From Ruminococcus flavefaciens (lineage in GTDB: Bacteria; Bacillota; Clostridia; Oscillospirales; Ruminococcaceae), in assembly GCA_902796705.1 (NCBI GenBank), contig CADBQF010000180.1, positions 1-5,634 of the forward strand: a DNA stretch of 5,634 nt, in the 5' to 3' direction. Under the pieces are notes generated by a model. It was not told the origin of the DNA, did not search any database, and saw nothing but the letters and a program-made list of their open reading frames with translations. Below are positions 1-5,634 of this stretch, in pieces; within the stretch, counting starts at the first letter, position 1; each line of letters starts with the position of its first letter. Position numbers and translations under genes: made by a program.

Positions 1-86
1 AATATCGGGAATATCATCATCCAGAAGATGACATCACGTTCACGGAGCGTTTTTTTCAGTTCATACCTGAACAAGTGAAAGAACAT
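1..86 (-). CDS. ABC-2-type transporter permease, N-terminal fragment (gene continues beyond left edge)
   Basis: Only the first 28 codons are present, reading leftward from an ATG at 86-84. The translation begins MFFHLFRYELKKTLRERD and continues into a hydrophobic stretch (VIFWMMIFPI). A short amphipathic, basic N-terminus ahead of the first membrane helix is the usual start of ABC-2 family permeases. The start codon lies 2 bp after the stop codon of the ATP-binding gene, and its ribosome binding site (GAGGAGG) is embedded in the last codons of that gene, so the two are almost certainly co-transcribed and translationally coupled. The role, inferred from the partner, is the membrane channel of an exporter. 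The substrate cannot be told from this fragment. The family call rests mainly on the neighbour. Confidence 0.8.
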   Translation of the reverse strand, partial: MFFHLFRYELKKTLRERDVIFWMMIFPI

Positions 87-88
87 AT

Positions 89-1039
89 TCACACCTCCTC
101 ATCTCTGAGAGCTTTTCCTGTTATCTCCAGGAAAACGTCGTTCAGTGTCGGAAGCTCGGAGAAGACTCTGCCGAACGGGATATTCTTTTCGGAGAGGATA
201 TTGAGTATCTTCACAAGATTGTGATTTCCTCCGCTGCACTTTACAGTGAGCTTGCTTCCGTCGAAAACAGCTTCTATGATATGTTTCAGTTCACGTACAG
301 CCGAGATCACATCGTCGGGGATATCGTTCATATTGATAGTGATAGTCTCGGTATTGCCGATCATTTTTGTAAGTTCTTCCTTAGTGCCTACAGCGATGCA
401 CTTTCCCTTGTCGATGATAGCGACTCTTGAACAGATCTGCTCGACTTCTTCCATATAGTGTGTGGTATAGATAATAGTAGCACCGTTCCGGTTGAGCTGC
501 TGAATGCCTTCGAGGATCTTGTTGCGGCTCTGAGGATCGACAGCAACGGTAGGTTCATCGAGAATGATAAGTTCCGGTTTATGGGCGATGCCGCAGGCGA
601 TGTTGAGTCTCCTGAGAAGACCGCCGGAGAGCTTCTTGGGATAGAATTTAGCGAAATTTTCAAGTCCGACGAATTCGATAGCCTCCTGGACATACTGTTT
701 CCTCTTAGCCTTGTCTGAGATATACAGTCCGCAGAAGTAGTCGATATTGTCATATACATTGAGTTCGTTGAAAACAGCAACGTCCTGCATGATTATTCCT
801 ATCCTGCCCTTGATGTCGTAGCTGTCGGGAGTCATCTTCTTTCCGAATATCTCGATGTTTCCCTTGTCGTAGGTCAGGAGCGAGAGCAGACAGTTTATCG
901 TAGTTGATTTTCCCGAACCGTTCGGGCCGAGCAGACCGAATATCTCGCCCTGCTTTATGTCGAGGCTGAGATGATCGAGAGCGATAAGCTCCTTGTAGCG
1001 TTTAACGAGATTTTCTATCTTAACGATCGTATTTTCCAT
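89..1039 (-). CDS. ABC transporter ATP-binding protein (ABC-2 / drug-export type)
   Basis: This 316-residue cytoplasmic ATPase subunit would power the permease encoded just downstream. Visible motifs are Walker A GPNGSGKST (residues 38-46), Q-loop Gln85, ABC signature LSGGL (137-141), Walker B LIILDEPT (157-164), the D-loop in VAVDP (165-169) and switch His194. The roughly 85 residues after the nucleotide-binding domain, ending in a LPTLNDVFLEITGK segment, resemble the C-terminal extension (DUF4162-like) of ABC-2 exporters for antibiotics, lipids or linearmycin-like compounds. The signature has Leu where Gln is canonical, which is common in this exporter class. I chose the ATG at 1039 because an AGGAGG (1052-1047, minus strand) sits 7 nt before it. 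An in-frame start at 1135 would add 32 residues that overlap the -10 box and ribosome binding site, and does not look like protein. The ATPase call is firm; the substrate is unknown. Confidence 0.93.
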   Translation of the reverse strand: MENTIVKIENLVKRYKELIALDHLSLDIKQGEIFGLLGPNGSGKSTTINCLLSLLTYDKGNIEIFGKKMTPDSYDIKGRIGIIMQDVAVFNELNVYDNIDYFCGLYISDKAKRKQYVQEAIEFVGLENFAKFYPKKLSGGLLRRLNIACGIAHKPELIILDEPTVAVDPQSRNKILEGIQQLNRNGATIIYTTHYMEEVEQICSRVAIIDKGKCIAVGTKEELTKMIGNTETITINMNDIPDDVISAVRELKHIIEAVFDGSKLTVKCSGGNHNLVKILNILSEKNIPFGRVFSELPTLNDVFLEITGKALRDEEV

Positions 1040-1069
1040 GACCGTTCCTCCTTTTTCTGGTATGATCTG

Positions 1070-1075
1070 ATTATA
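1070..1075 (-). promoter_or_regulatory. -10 element of the ABC exporter operon
   Basis: A perfect TATAAT reads leftward here, 30 bp upstream of the ATPase start codon, giving a predicted leader of about 24 nt that includes the AGGAGG site. No good -35 is present: at 17-bp spacing the hexamer is TTACTT, two of six matches to TTGACA. A strong -10 with a poor -35 suggests that transcription needs an activator. The nearby palindrome at 1121-1136 is a candidate site for one. Confidence 0.5.
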
Positions 1076-1120
1076 ACTCATTTTTCCTGAAAAAGTAAGT
1101 GAACAGAGTAACAGATTCGA

Positions 1121-1136
1121 TATGACATTTGTCATA
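1121..1136. promoter_or_regulatory. Perfect inverted repeat, candidate operator in the divergent region
   Basis: TATGACA, a 2-nt centre (TT) and TGTCATA form a perfect 7+7 bp palindrome. Its centre is about 65 bp upstream of the predicted start of the ABC transcript and about 93 bp upstream of the candidate -35 of the cellulase gene. Short symmetric sites of this type are typical of dimeric helix-turn-helix regulators, such as TetR-like repressors or NarL/LuxR-type response regulators, which often control small ABC exporters. The palindrome is seen directly; the regulator and its target are inference. Confidence 0.45.
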
Positions 1137-1221
1137 ATTACAGAATAATGCCCTTAAAGTGCGGATTATCGTGAAATATAACGGTAATTGAAAACAGATT
1201 GTAAATTTTTGCCGGCTGCAC

Positions 1222-1250
1222 TTTACATAGCGTCTGATATGTATTAAAGT
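1222..1250 (+). promoter_or_regulatory. Candidate sigma-A-type promoter for the cellulase gene
   Basis: TTTACA (1222-1227, five of six matches to TTGACA) and TAAAGT (1245-1250, four of six to TATAAT) are separated by 17 bp. Transcription would begin near 1257 and leave a leader of about 29 nt containing the AGGAGG. The -10 is poor and other placements in this AT-rich stretch are possible, so this is a tentative call. An imperfect inverted repeat (1220-1250) covers the same bases. Confidence 0.35.
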
Positions 1251-1269
1251 AAAAATCAGAAAGAAAAAC

Positions 1270-1275
1270 AGGAGG
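1270..1275 (+). promoter_or_regulatory. Ribosome binding site of the cellulase gene
   Basis: A full AGGAGG lies 10 nt before the ATG at 1286. It fixes the start of the GH9 gene, and the encoded N-terminus reads as a secretion signal directly from this codon. Confidence 0.85.
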
Positions 1276-1285
1276 AAGATACGAT

Positions 1286-4003
1286 ATGTATCATAAAAGG
1301 AGTTTAATCAGAAGGGCTGCTTCTGCACTGGCAGCCTGCATAATCGCAGTCTCTCCGGCTTGTATGTCATCGGTATGTATGATATCATACGCCGGACAGC
1401 AGCTCGGTCAGACAGATTTTGACGAAGGAGTCGGACTTCCGTGGCATATAGTCGAATCCGCACCGGGCGAAATGGATTTCGACATAAGCGGGGGAGTCTA
1501 CAGCGTGACGATAGTCAATCCGGGCGGAGCTTCAAGAGGCGGTGAAGACCGCTGGGACTGTCAGTTCAGGCACAGAGGACTGAAAATAGTTTCAGGTCAT
1601 CAGTATAAGGTATCGTATGAGATAACGGCTTCCAACAGCGGAAAGTATTATACCAAGATAGGCAATCTCGACGGCGATGTCGAGATATGGCATAATACCA
1701 TGTCCGATAACGGCCCGGATTTCAACGGTTCGTGGGATCTGATACAGATAGGTGCGAACCAGACGAATAAGGTAGAGCTGACTTTCACGGCAAATCAGTC
1801 AATGGACGTAGCAGAATGGGCATTCCACCTCGGAGGCGACGGACAGTACACTCCGGGAGACTGTTTCCCTGCCGGAACGGTCATAAAGTTCGATAATATG
1901 TCTCTTATCGATCTAACAGGCGACGAGAACGACTATCACGCTCCGGAAAAATGGCAGAGAGCCGATATTCTCACGAATCAGGTGGGATATTTCACGAAGA
2001 GAGCAAAGAGAGCGACGCTCATTTCATCTTCTTCAAAGGCTGTTGATTTTGATGTAGTCGATGATTCCGGCAAGACGGTATTTTCCGGAAAGAGCGAACC
2101 TTTCGGATTTGACGAGGATTCCGGCGACGAGGTGCATATCATCGACTTCACGGAACTTGACAAGGAAGGCACATACCACATCGAAACAGAGGGCGGCGAA
2201 ACGAGCAGGGACTTTTCAGTAGGCGGCACGGAGGAATACTCCGCTATGCTGTATGATTCGCTCAATTATTTCTATCAGAACAGGAGCGGCATAGCTATCG
2301 AGAGCAAGTACATATCTTCCGGAGATGCGGATTCACTTGCCCGTGCAGCAGGCCATACGAGCGATATGGCAGAGATAGAGCAGACATGGGGATATTCCGG
2401 AAGCAGCGGCACGATCGATGTCACCGGCGGCTGGTACGATGCCGGAGATCACGGAAAATACGTCGTGAACGGCGGATTCTCCCTCTGGCTCATGCAGGAT
2501 CAGTATGAGACAGCCCTGAGATACGGTTTCGAGGACGCATACGCCGACGGAACTATGTATCTCCCGGAGAGCAATAACGGCATTCCCGACCTTCTCGATG
2601 AAACACGCTGGGAAATGGAATGGATGCTGAAAATGATCGTGTCTGACGGAAACTGCAAGGGCATGGCTTACCACAAGGCTCACGATGAGAAGTGGACAGC
2701 TCTCGGAATAGCTCCGGCTGACGATGATATGAAGCGAATAGTAAAGCCTCCGACGACAGCAGCAACTCTCAATCTCGCAGCCTGCGGAGCCCAGGCAGCA
2801 AGACTCTGGGAGAAATACGATCCCGACTTCGCAGAAGAATGTCTTGAAGCAGCCGAAAATGCCTATGAAGCTGCCCGTCAGCACCCTGATATGTACGCTC
2901 CCCTTGATGAATCAATAGGCGGCGGTGCATACGGCGACAATGATGTTTCGGACGAATTCTACTGGGCAGCCTGCGAACTTTTCCTTACTACAGGCGATGA
3001 CAGCTATTTTGAGGATATGCAGGATTCGGAATTCTACCTCCAGCTCCCCACAACGCTCGGAGGAGGAGAGAGCGTTGATACAGCAGGAAGCTTCGACTGG
3101 GGAAATACTGCTGCACTCGGTACATTCAGCATCGCACTCAACGAAAAGGCAGCCGGAAGCTGCTATGATGAAGCAGTCGATAATATAATCGCCGCCGCAG
3201 ACAGCTATCTCGATATGGAGCAGGAGCAGGGATACGGACTTCCGTATACTTCAAGCACTATAAGCTATAACGACAGCGACAAGGGATATCTCTGGGGATC
3301 AAATTCATTCGTAACTGATAATTCTATCGTAATGGCATACGCATATCTCTTCACAGGCGGCGATGAATATCTCGACGGAGCGATAGCAGGAATGGATTAT
3401 ATCCTCGGCAGGAATGCAATGGATTATTCGTATGTAACAGGCTACGGAGATCACGCTGTAGAATATCCGCATCACAGGTTCTGGGCGAATCAGATAGACA
3501 GCACTTTCCCGAAAGCACCGAGCGGAGTAATGTCCGGAGGCCCTAACTCCGGTATGCAGGATCCGTGGGTGCAGGGTTCAGGCTGGAAGAAAGGTCAGAT
3601 CCCACCGCAGAAGTGTTATCTCGACAATATAGAAGCATGGTCTGTCAATGAGTGTACGATCAACTGGAACGCATCACTTGCATGGCTCGCAGGATTCACA
3701 GCTCAGGAGAACGGCGGCATAGATATCCCCGATACATCGGCTCTCGGAGAGGTCACAGAGAAGAAAGAAAAGTCCACCAGAGCAGTACGTTCCGATGACG
3801 ATGATGATGAAGAGGAAGAGCAGCCGACTACCCGCAAGTCTGTCCGCACCTCAAAGAGCAGCACAGACAAGGAAGATACAGATGACTCTGACAAGAAGAG
3901 CAGCAGCAATACAATGACAGTTGCCCTCATCGCCGGTGCAGCGATCGTCGGACTTATTTCGCTCGAAGTATTCGTATATAAGATAATAAAACTGAAAAAG
4001 TAA
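1286..4003 (+). CDS. Secreted GH9 cellulase with CBM4/9-like and Ig-like modules and a C-terminal membrane anchor
   Basis: This 905-residue modular enzyme is expected to hydrolyse beta-1,4-glucan (endoglucanase or processive cellulase) outside the cell. Modules in order: a signal peptide (basic residues 4-10, hydrophobic core about 11-33, probable cleavage after Ala36 in SYA-GQ); a CBM4/9-like carbohydrate-binding module (about 43-210); a CelD-type Ig-like domain beginning with NQVGY (about 228-313); a GH9 (alpha/alpha)6 domain (about 317-806); a charged linker (about 812-875) containing the acidic run DDDDDEEEE (837-845); and a hydrophobic helix (about 877-898) ending in KLKK. GH9 active-site motifs are intact: GGWYDAGDHGKY with Asp385 and Asp388, YPHHR at 727-731, and NEC with the proton donor Glu789 before INWNAS. 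The CBM4-Ig-GH9 order matches CelK/CbhA-type enzymes. No dockerin repeats, CBM37/X-type module or LPxTG motif were found. The gene stands alone, with its own ribosome binding site and terminator. Endo versus exo mode cannot be decided by reading. Confidence 0.95.
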   Translation: MYHKRSLIRRAASALAACIIAVSPACMSSVCMISYAGQQLGQTDFDEGVGLPWHIVESAPGEMDFDISGGVYSVTIVNPGGASRGGEDRWDCQFRHRGLKIVSGHQYKVSYEITASNSGKYYTKIGNLDGDVEIWHNTMSDNGPDFNGSWDLIQIGANQTNKVELTFTANQSMDVAEWAFHLGGDGQYTPGDCFPAGTVIKFDNMSLIDLTGDENDYHAPEKWQRADILTNQVGYFTKRAKRATLISSSSKAVDFDVVDDSGKTVFSGKSEPFGFDEDSGDEVHIIDFTELDKEGTYHIETEGGETSRDFSVGGTEEYSAMLYDSLNYFYQNRSGIAIESKYISSGDADSLARAAGHTSDMAEIEQTWGYSGSSGTIDVTGGWYDAGDHGKYVVNGGFSLWLMQDQYETALRYGFEDAYADGTMYLPESNNGIPDLLDETRWEMEWMLKMIVSDGNCKGMAYHKAHDEKWTALGIAPADDDMKRIVKPPTTAATLNLAACGAQAARLWEKYDPDFAEECLEAAENAYEAARQHPDMYAPLDESIGGGAYGDNDVSDEFYWAACELFLTTGDDSYFEDMQDSEFYLQLPTTLGGGESVDTAGSFDWGNTAALGTFSIALNEKAAGSCYDEAVDNIIAAADSYLDMEQEQGYGLPYTSSTISYNDSDKGYLWGSNSFVTDNSIVMAYAYLFTGGDEYLDGAIAGMDYILGRNAMDYSYVTGYGDHAVEYPHHRFWANQIDSTFPKAPSGVMSGGPNSGMQDPWVQGSGWKKGQIPPQKCYLDNIEAWSVNECTINWNASLAWLAGFTAQENGGIDIPDTSALGEVTEKKEKSTRAVRSDDDDDEEEEQPTTRKSVRTSKSSTDKEDTDDSDKKSSSNTMTVALIAGAAIVGLISLEVFVYKIIKLKK

Positions 4004-4011
4004 ATCTTTTT

Positions 4012-4037
4012 GGACGGTCGCTGACCGTCCTTTTTTT
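4012..4037 (+). terminator. Intrinsic terminator after the cellulase gene
   Basis: GGACGGTC (4012-4019) pairs perfectly with GACCGTCC (4023-4030) around a 3-nt GCT loop and is followed at once by seven T residues (4031-4037). It begins 8 nt after the cellulase stop codon and should separate that transcript from spoIIGA. There is a T-run but no A-run upstream, so it acts in the rightward direction. Confidence 0.93.
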
Positions 4038-4064
4038 ATGCCTGAGTCTATCAGACCGCAGTTT

Positions 4065-4097
4065 ATGACATAATCCGCACACTGTCTGCATTATAAT
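4065..4097 (+). promoter_or_regulatory. spoIIG-like promoter with a long -35/-10 spacer
   Basis: A perfect TATAAT (4092-4097) lies 27 bp before the spoIIGA start codon. At the normal 16-18 bp spacing nothing resembles TTGACA. A good -35, ATGACA (4065-4070, five of six), is instead 21 bp upstream. The B. subtilis spoIIG promoter is known for a similarly stretched spacer (22 bp) and needs phosphorylated Spo0A to work with sigma-A RNA polymerase. No perfect 0A box (TGTCGAA) is present. Degenerate candidates are TGTCATA on the minus strand overlapping the -35 (4070-4064) and TGTCTGC in the spacer (4083-4089). The element positions are direct; Spo0A control is inferred from family knowledge. Confidence 0.6.
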
Positions 4098-4124
4098 TAG
4101 TATACAGGCTGTGGGAGTGATGAA

Positions 4125-4931
4125 ATGGAAACGATATATGTTGATGTTCTCATTGTGCTTAATATATATGTAAATTATTTTCTGCTGAGGATAACGGCAA
4201 AGCTGACACATTCTCCGCTGAAAACCGGGAGATGTATCGCTGCATCGTTTTACGGCAGCCTTTTCTCGCTGATGATACTTCTTCCGGAACTGGACAGCCT
4301 GCTGAATATAGCTGTAAAGCTCATCGCCGCCGTGACGGTCGTGGCTGCTGCTTTCGGTATAAAGAGCAGGAAGCGGTTCATTATGGATACTGCTGCATTT
4401 TTCGCAGCGAATTTCATACTTGCCGGGACGGTCTATGCGGTATATACATGGCTCAGACCGGAGTCGGTGCATTTCAACAATACATATTTCTACATCGATC
4501 TTTCGCTGCTCGTGCTGATACTTACGACAGCCGGACTGTACTTCGGCGTATGTATATTCAGTATCTTTACAGGAAGAACTCCGGCAGGCGAGGGGTGCTA
4601 CAGTGTTTTTGTGAGGTACAGGGATAAGGTCGTATCATTTGAGGGACTTGCTGATACGGGCAATTCACTTATCGATCATTTTACCGGTCTGCCGGTGATA
4701 GTTTGCAGCAGCGAAAGCTTCGGCGGAAGCGGAACGGAGACCGGACTGCGGAAGGGCTTCCGGCTGATACCGTGTTCTACTGTATCGGGAAACGGCATAA
4801 TGCAGGTCTTCACGCCCGATGAGGTCGTGATAGCGGATAAGCTCAGCGGAGAACGCAAGCAGGTCGATGCCGTCATAGGCCTCGGAAATGTTGATTCCGC
4901 TGTTTTTGATCCCTCTCTGCTGAAAGGATAA
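4125..4931 (+). CDS. spoIIGA: Sigma-E processing peptidase SpoIIGA
   Basis: This 268-residue membrane aspartic protease cleaves the pro-sequence of sigma-E in the mother cell after asymmetric division, when triggered by forespore SpoIIR (family knowledge). The N-terminal half is strongly hydrophobic, with about five membrane segments (roughly residues 5-22, 37-54, 57-78, 88-110 and 120-148). The C-terminal half is a soluble retropepsin-like domain with the active-site motif LADTGNSL, giving catalytic Asp177. The N-terminus [21 protein letters not shown] and the C-terminal region around [18 protein letters not shown] fit the family. It is shorter than B. subtilis SpoIIGA (about 309 residues), mostly in the soluble half. 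The start is supported by GGGAG (4113-4117) 7 nt upstream. The partner gene sigE follows 59 bp downstream, the conserved arrangement in spore formers. Confidence 0.93.
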   Translation: METIYVDVLIVLNIYVNYFLLRITAKLTHSPLKTGRCIAASFYGSLFSLMILLPELDSLLNIAVKLIAAVTVVAAAFGIKSRKRFIMDTAAFFAANFILAGTVYAVYTWLRPESVHFNNTYFYIDLSLLVLILTTAGLYFGVCIFSIFTGRTPAGEGCYSVFVRYRDKVVSFEGLADTGNSLIDHFTGLPVIVCSSESFGGSGTETGLRKGFRLIPCSTVSGNGIMQVFTPDEVVIADKLSGERKQVDAVIGLGNVDSAVFDPSLLKG

Positions 4932-4941
4932 TACGGCTGCC

Positions 4942-4976
4942 TTGCCGGAAAAAGGCAAATACTGCAACAGCAGTAT
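4942..4976 (+). promoter_or_regulatory. Two tandem hairpins in the spoIIGA-sigE gap
   Basis: TTGCC (4942-4946) pairs with GGCAA (4954-4958) around a 7-nt purine loop. Directly after it, ATACTGC (4959-4965) pairs perfectly with GCAGTAT (4970-4976) around an AACA tetraloop. The second stem ends 3 nt before the GGAG ribosome binding site of sigE (4980-4983). Neither stem is followed by a T-run, so these are not ordinary terminators. They could tune sigE translation or mark an mRNA processing or stability point. The pairing is visible; the function is a guess. Confidence 0.4.
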
Positions 4977-4990
4977 CACGGAGATATATC

Positions 4991-5634
4991 ATGAAAATTT
5001 TAGACTTCTTTATGACAAGGCTCAGGGAATTCCTTACGTGCGACATCTTCTACATAAACGGCCCGGATACGCTCCCGCCGCCGCTCACAAAAGATGAAGA
5101 GGAGGAAGTCTTCGAGGGGCTTGTCAGGAACGAACAGTCCGCAAGGGACAGACTCATCGTCCACAATCTCAGACTCGTTGTCTATATAGCGAAGAAATTC
5201 GAGTCCACAGGCATAGGTATGGAAGATCTCGTATCAATAGGCACTATAGGGCTTATCAAGGCAGTGAAGACGTTCTGTCCGACAAAGAAGATAAAGCTTG
5301 CAACGTATGCCTCACGCTGCATCGAGAACGAGATACTGATGTTCCTGCGGAAATCATCGCAGTACCGCAACGATCTCTCGATAGACGAGCCGCTCAATAT
5401 CGACTATGACGGAAACGAGCTTCTCCTCTCCGATGTTCTCGGAACAGATGACGATGTCGTCAACAAGGGGATCGAGACACAGGCAGAACGTGAAACGCTC
5501 CGGAGTGCCGTATCACAGCTCTGTCCGAGAGAAAGGGAGATAATGGAGATGCGTTTCGGACTTATCGACGGCAAGGAAAAGACTCAGAAAGAGGTAGCCG
5601 AGCAGATAGGCATATCACAGTCGTATATCTCCCG
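4991..5634 (+). CDS. sigE: RNA polymerase sporulation sigma factor sigma-E (pro-form), C-terminus cut by window edge
   Basis: This is the mother-cell sigma factor that directs early post-septation sporulation genes. The first 214 codons are present and read open to the right edge. The N-terminus has a short pro-sequence (about residues 1-20, [20 protein letters not shown]) before [12 protein letters not shown], which corresponds to the YYIGG...LPPPL processing region of other sigma-E proteins. Sigma-70 region 2 is clear (about 55-121): [28 protein letters not shown], and [20 protein letters not shown]. The segment [23 protein letters not shown] (130-152) is characteristic of sigma-E. Region 4 (about 166 onward) includes [14 protein letters not shown] and the start of the -35 recognition helix-turn-helix, [18 protein letters not shown]. 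The start is set by GGAG 7 nt before the ATG at 4991. It is probably co-transcribed with spoIIGA. About 20-25 C-terminal residues are missing, judging by the usual length. Confidence 0.96.
   Translation, partial: MKILDFFMTRLREFLTCDIFYINGPDTLPPPLTKDEEEEVFEGLVRNEQSARDRLIVHNLRLVVYIAKKFESTGIGMEDLVSIGTIGLIKAVKTFCPTKKIKLATYASRCIENEILMFLRKSSQYRNDLSIDEPLNIDYDGNELLLSDVLGTDDDVVNKGIETQAERETLRSAVSQLCPREREIMEMRFGLIDGKEKTQKEVAEQIGISQSYIS

Noticed and set aside
234..245. 12-bp CTGCACTTTACA shared between the ABC gene and the cellulase upstream region (1216-1227)
   Set aside because: About one such 12-bp match is expected by chance in a window of this size; no longer homology surrounds it.
1040..1135. N-terminal extension of the ABC ATPase by 32 residues from an ATG at 1135
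   Set aside because: The extension would run through the perfect -10 box and the AGGAGG site, and the ATG at 1039 is ideally placed for that ribosome binding site and matches where the family domain begins.
1304..1340. Twin-arginine (Tat) signal because of RR at residues 9-10
   Set aside because: The residues around RR (LIRRAAS) do not match the S/T-R-R-x-F-L-K pattern, and clostridial cellulases use the Sec pathway.
1286..1400. Lipoprotein signal (LAAC at residues 15-18) in the cellulase
   Set aside because: The tetrapeptide fits a lipobox, but only seven residues separate it from the Arg-Arg pair and a long hydrophobic stretch continues after the Cys, which fits an ordinary signal peptide cleaved near Ala36 better.
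2333..2884. Long minus-strand open frame of 183 codons inside the cellulase gene
   Set aside because: It is antisense to the conserved GH9 catalytic core, has no ribosome binding site and its translation is Cys/Ser-rich with no recognisable domain; it is a shadow of the real gene.
3794..3832. GAT/GAC/GAA/GAG run in the linker as a possible tandem-repeat or phase-variation tract
   Set aside because: Codons are mixed (GAC, GAT, GAA, GAG) and do not form a perfect repeat unit likely to slip; it reads as ordinary acidic-linker composition.
3954..4472. Minus-strand open frame of 172 codons spanning the terminator and the start of spoIIGA
   Set aside because: It crosses the terminator and spoIIGA promoter and is antisense to the clearly coding membrane half of SpoIIGA; its translation shows no domain.
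1..5634. A new multi-gene system (defence, mobile element, biosynthetic cluster) spanning the window
   Set aside because: Each complete gene belongs to a familiar family, the two strands form separate transcription units, and a strong terminator divides the cellulase from the sporulation pair; nothing ties them into one system.

Overview
The window looks like chromosomal DNA from a cellulolytic, Gram-positive clostridial bacterium, most likely a Ruminococcus-type Oscillospiraceae. The evidence is a modular GH9 cellulase, strong AGGAGG-type ribosome binding sites, frequent ATA and AGA/AGG codons at moderate GC, and the endospore-specific pair spoIIGA-sigE. The genus is inferred from overall style, not proven.

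Layout. On the minus strand, reading leftward from about 1039, lies an ABC-2-type exporter operon: an ATP-binding subunit (1039-89), then a permease whose first 28 codons run off the left edge (86-1). A divergent intergenic region of about 246 bp (1040-1285) follows. It holds a good -10 for the ABC operon, a perfect TATGACA-TT-TGTCATA palindrome and a weaker candidate promoter for the rightward gene. The plus strand then carries a 905-residue secreted GH9 cellulase (1286-4003), closed by a clear intrinsic terminator (4012-4037). After a short promoter region comes spoIIGA (4125-4931), then a 59-bp gap with two small hairpins, then sigE (4991 onward, cut by the right edge).

How the genes work together. 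The ABC ATPase and permease should form one efflux complex, probably for a lipid-like, peptide or drug substrate. The GH9 enzyme attacks cellulose outside the cell. Its layout is signal peptide, CBM4/9-like module, Ig-like module, GH9 domain, acidic linker and C-terminal membrane helix, so it is probably held on the membrane rather than assembled into a cellulosome. SpoIIGA is the membrane aspartic protease that converts pro-sigma-E to active sigma-E in the mother cell. The two genes sit together as in other spore formers, and their promoter has the long -35/-10 spacing known from the Spo0A-activated spoIIG promoter.

I see no RNA gene, CRISPR array, insertion sequence or phage gene, and no clear new multi-gene defence or biosynthetic system. 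The main points of interest are the membrane-tailed cellulase, its position directly before the sporulation pair, and regulatory details around spoIIGA-sigE.
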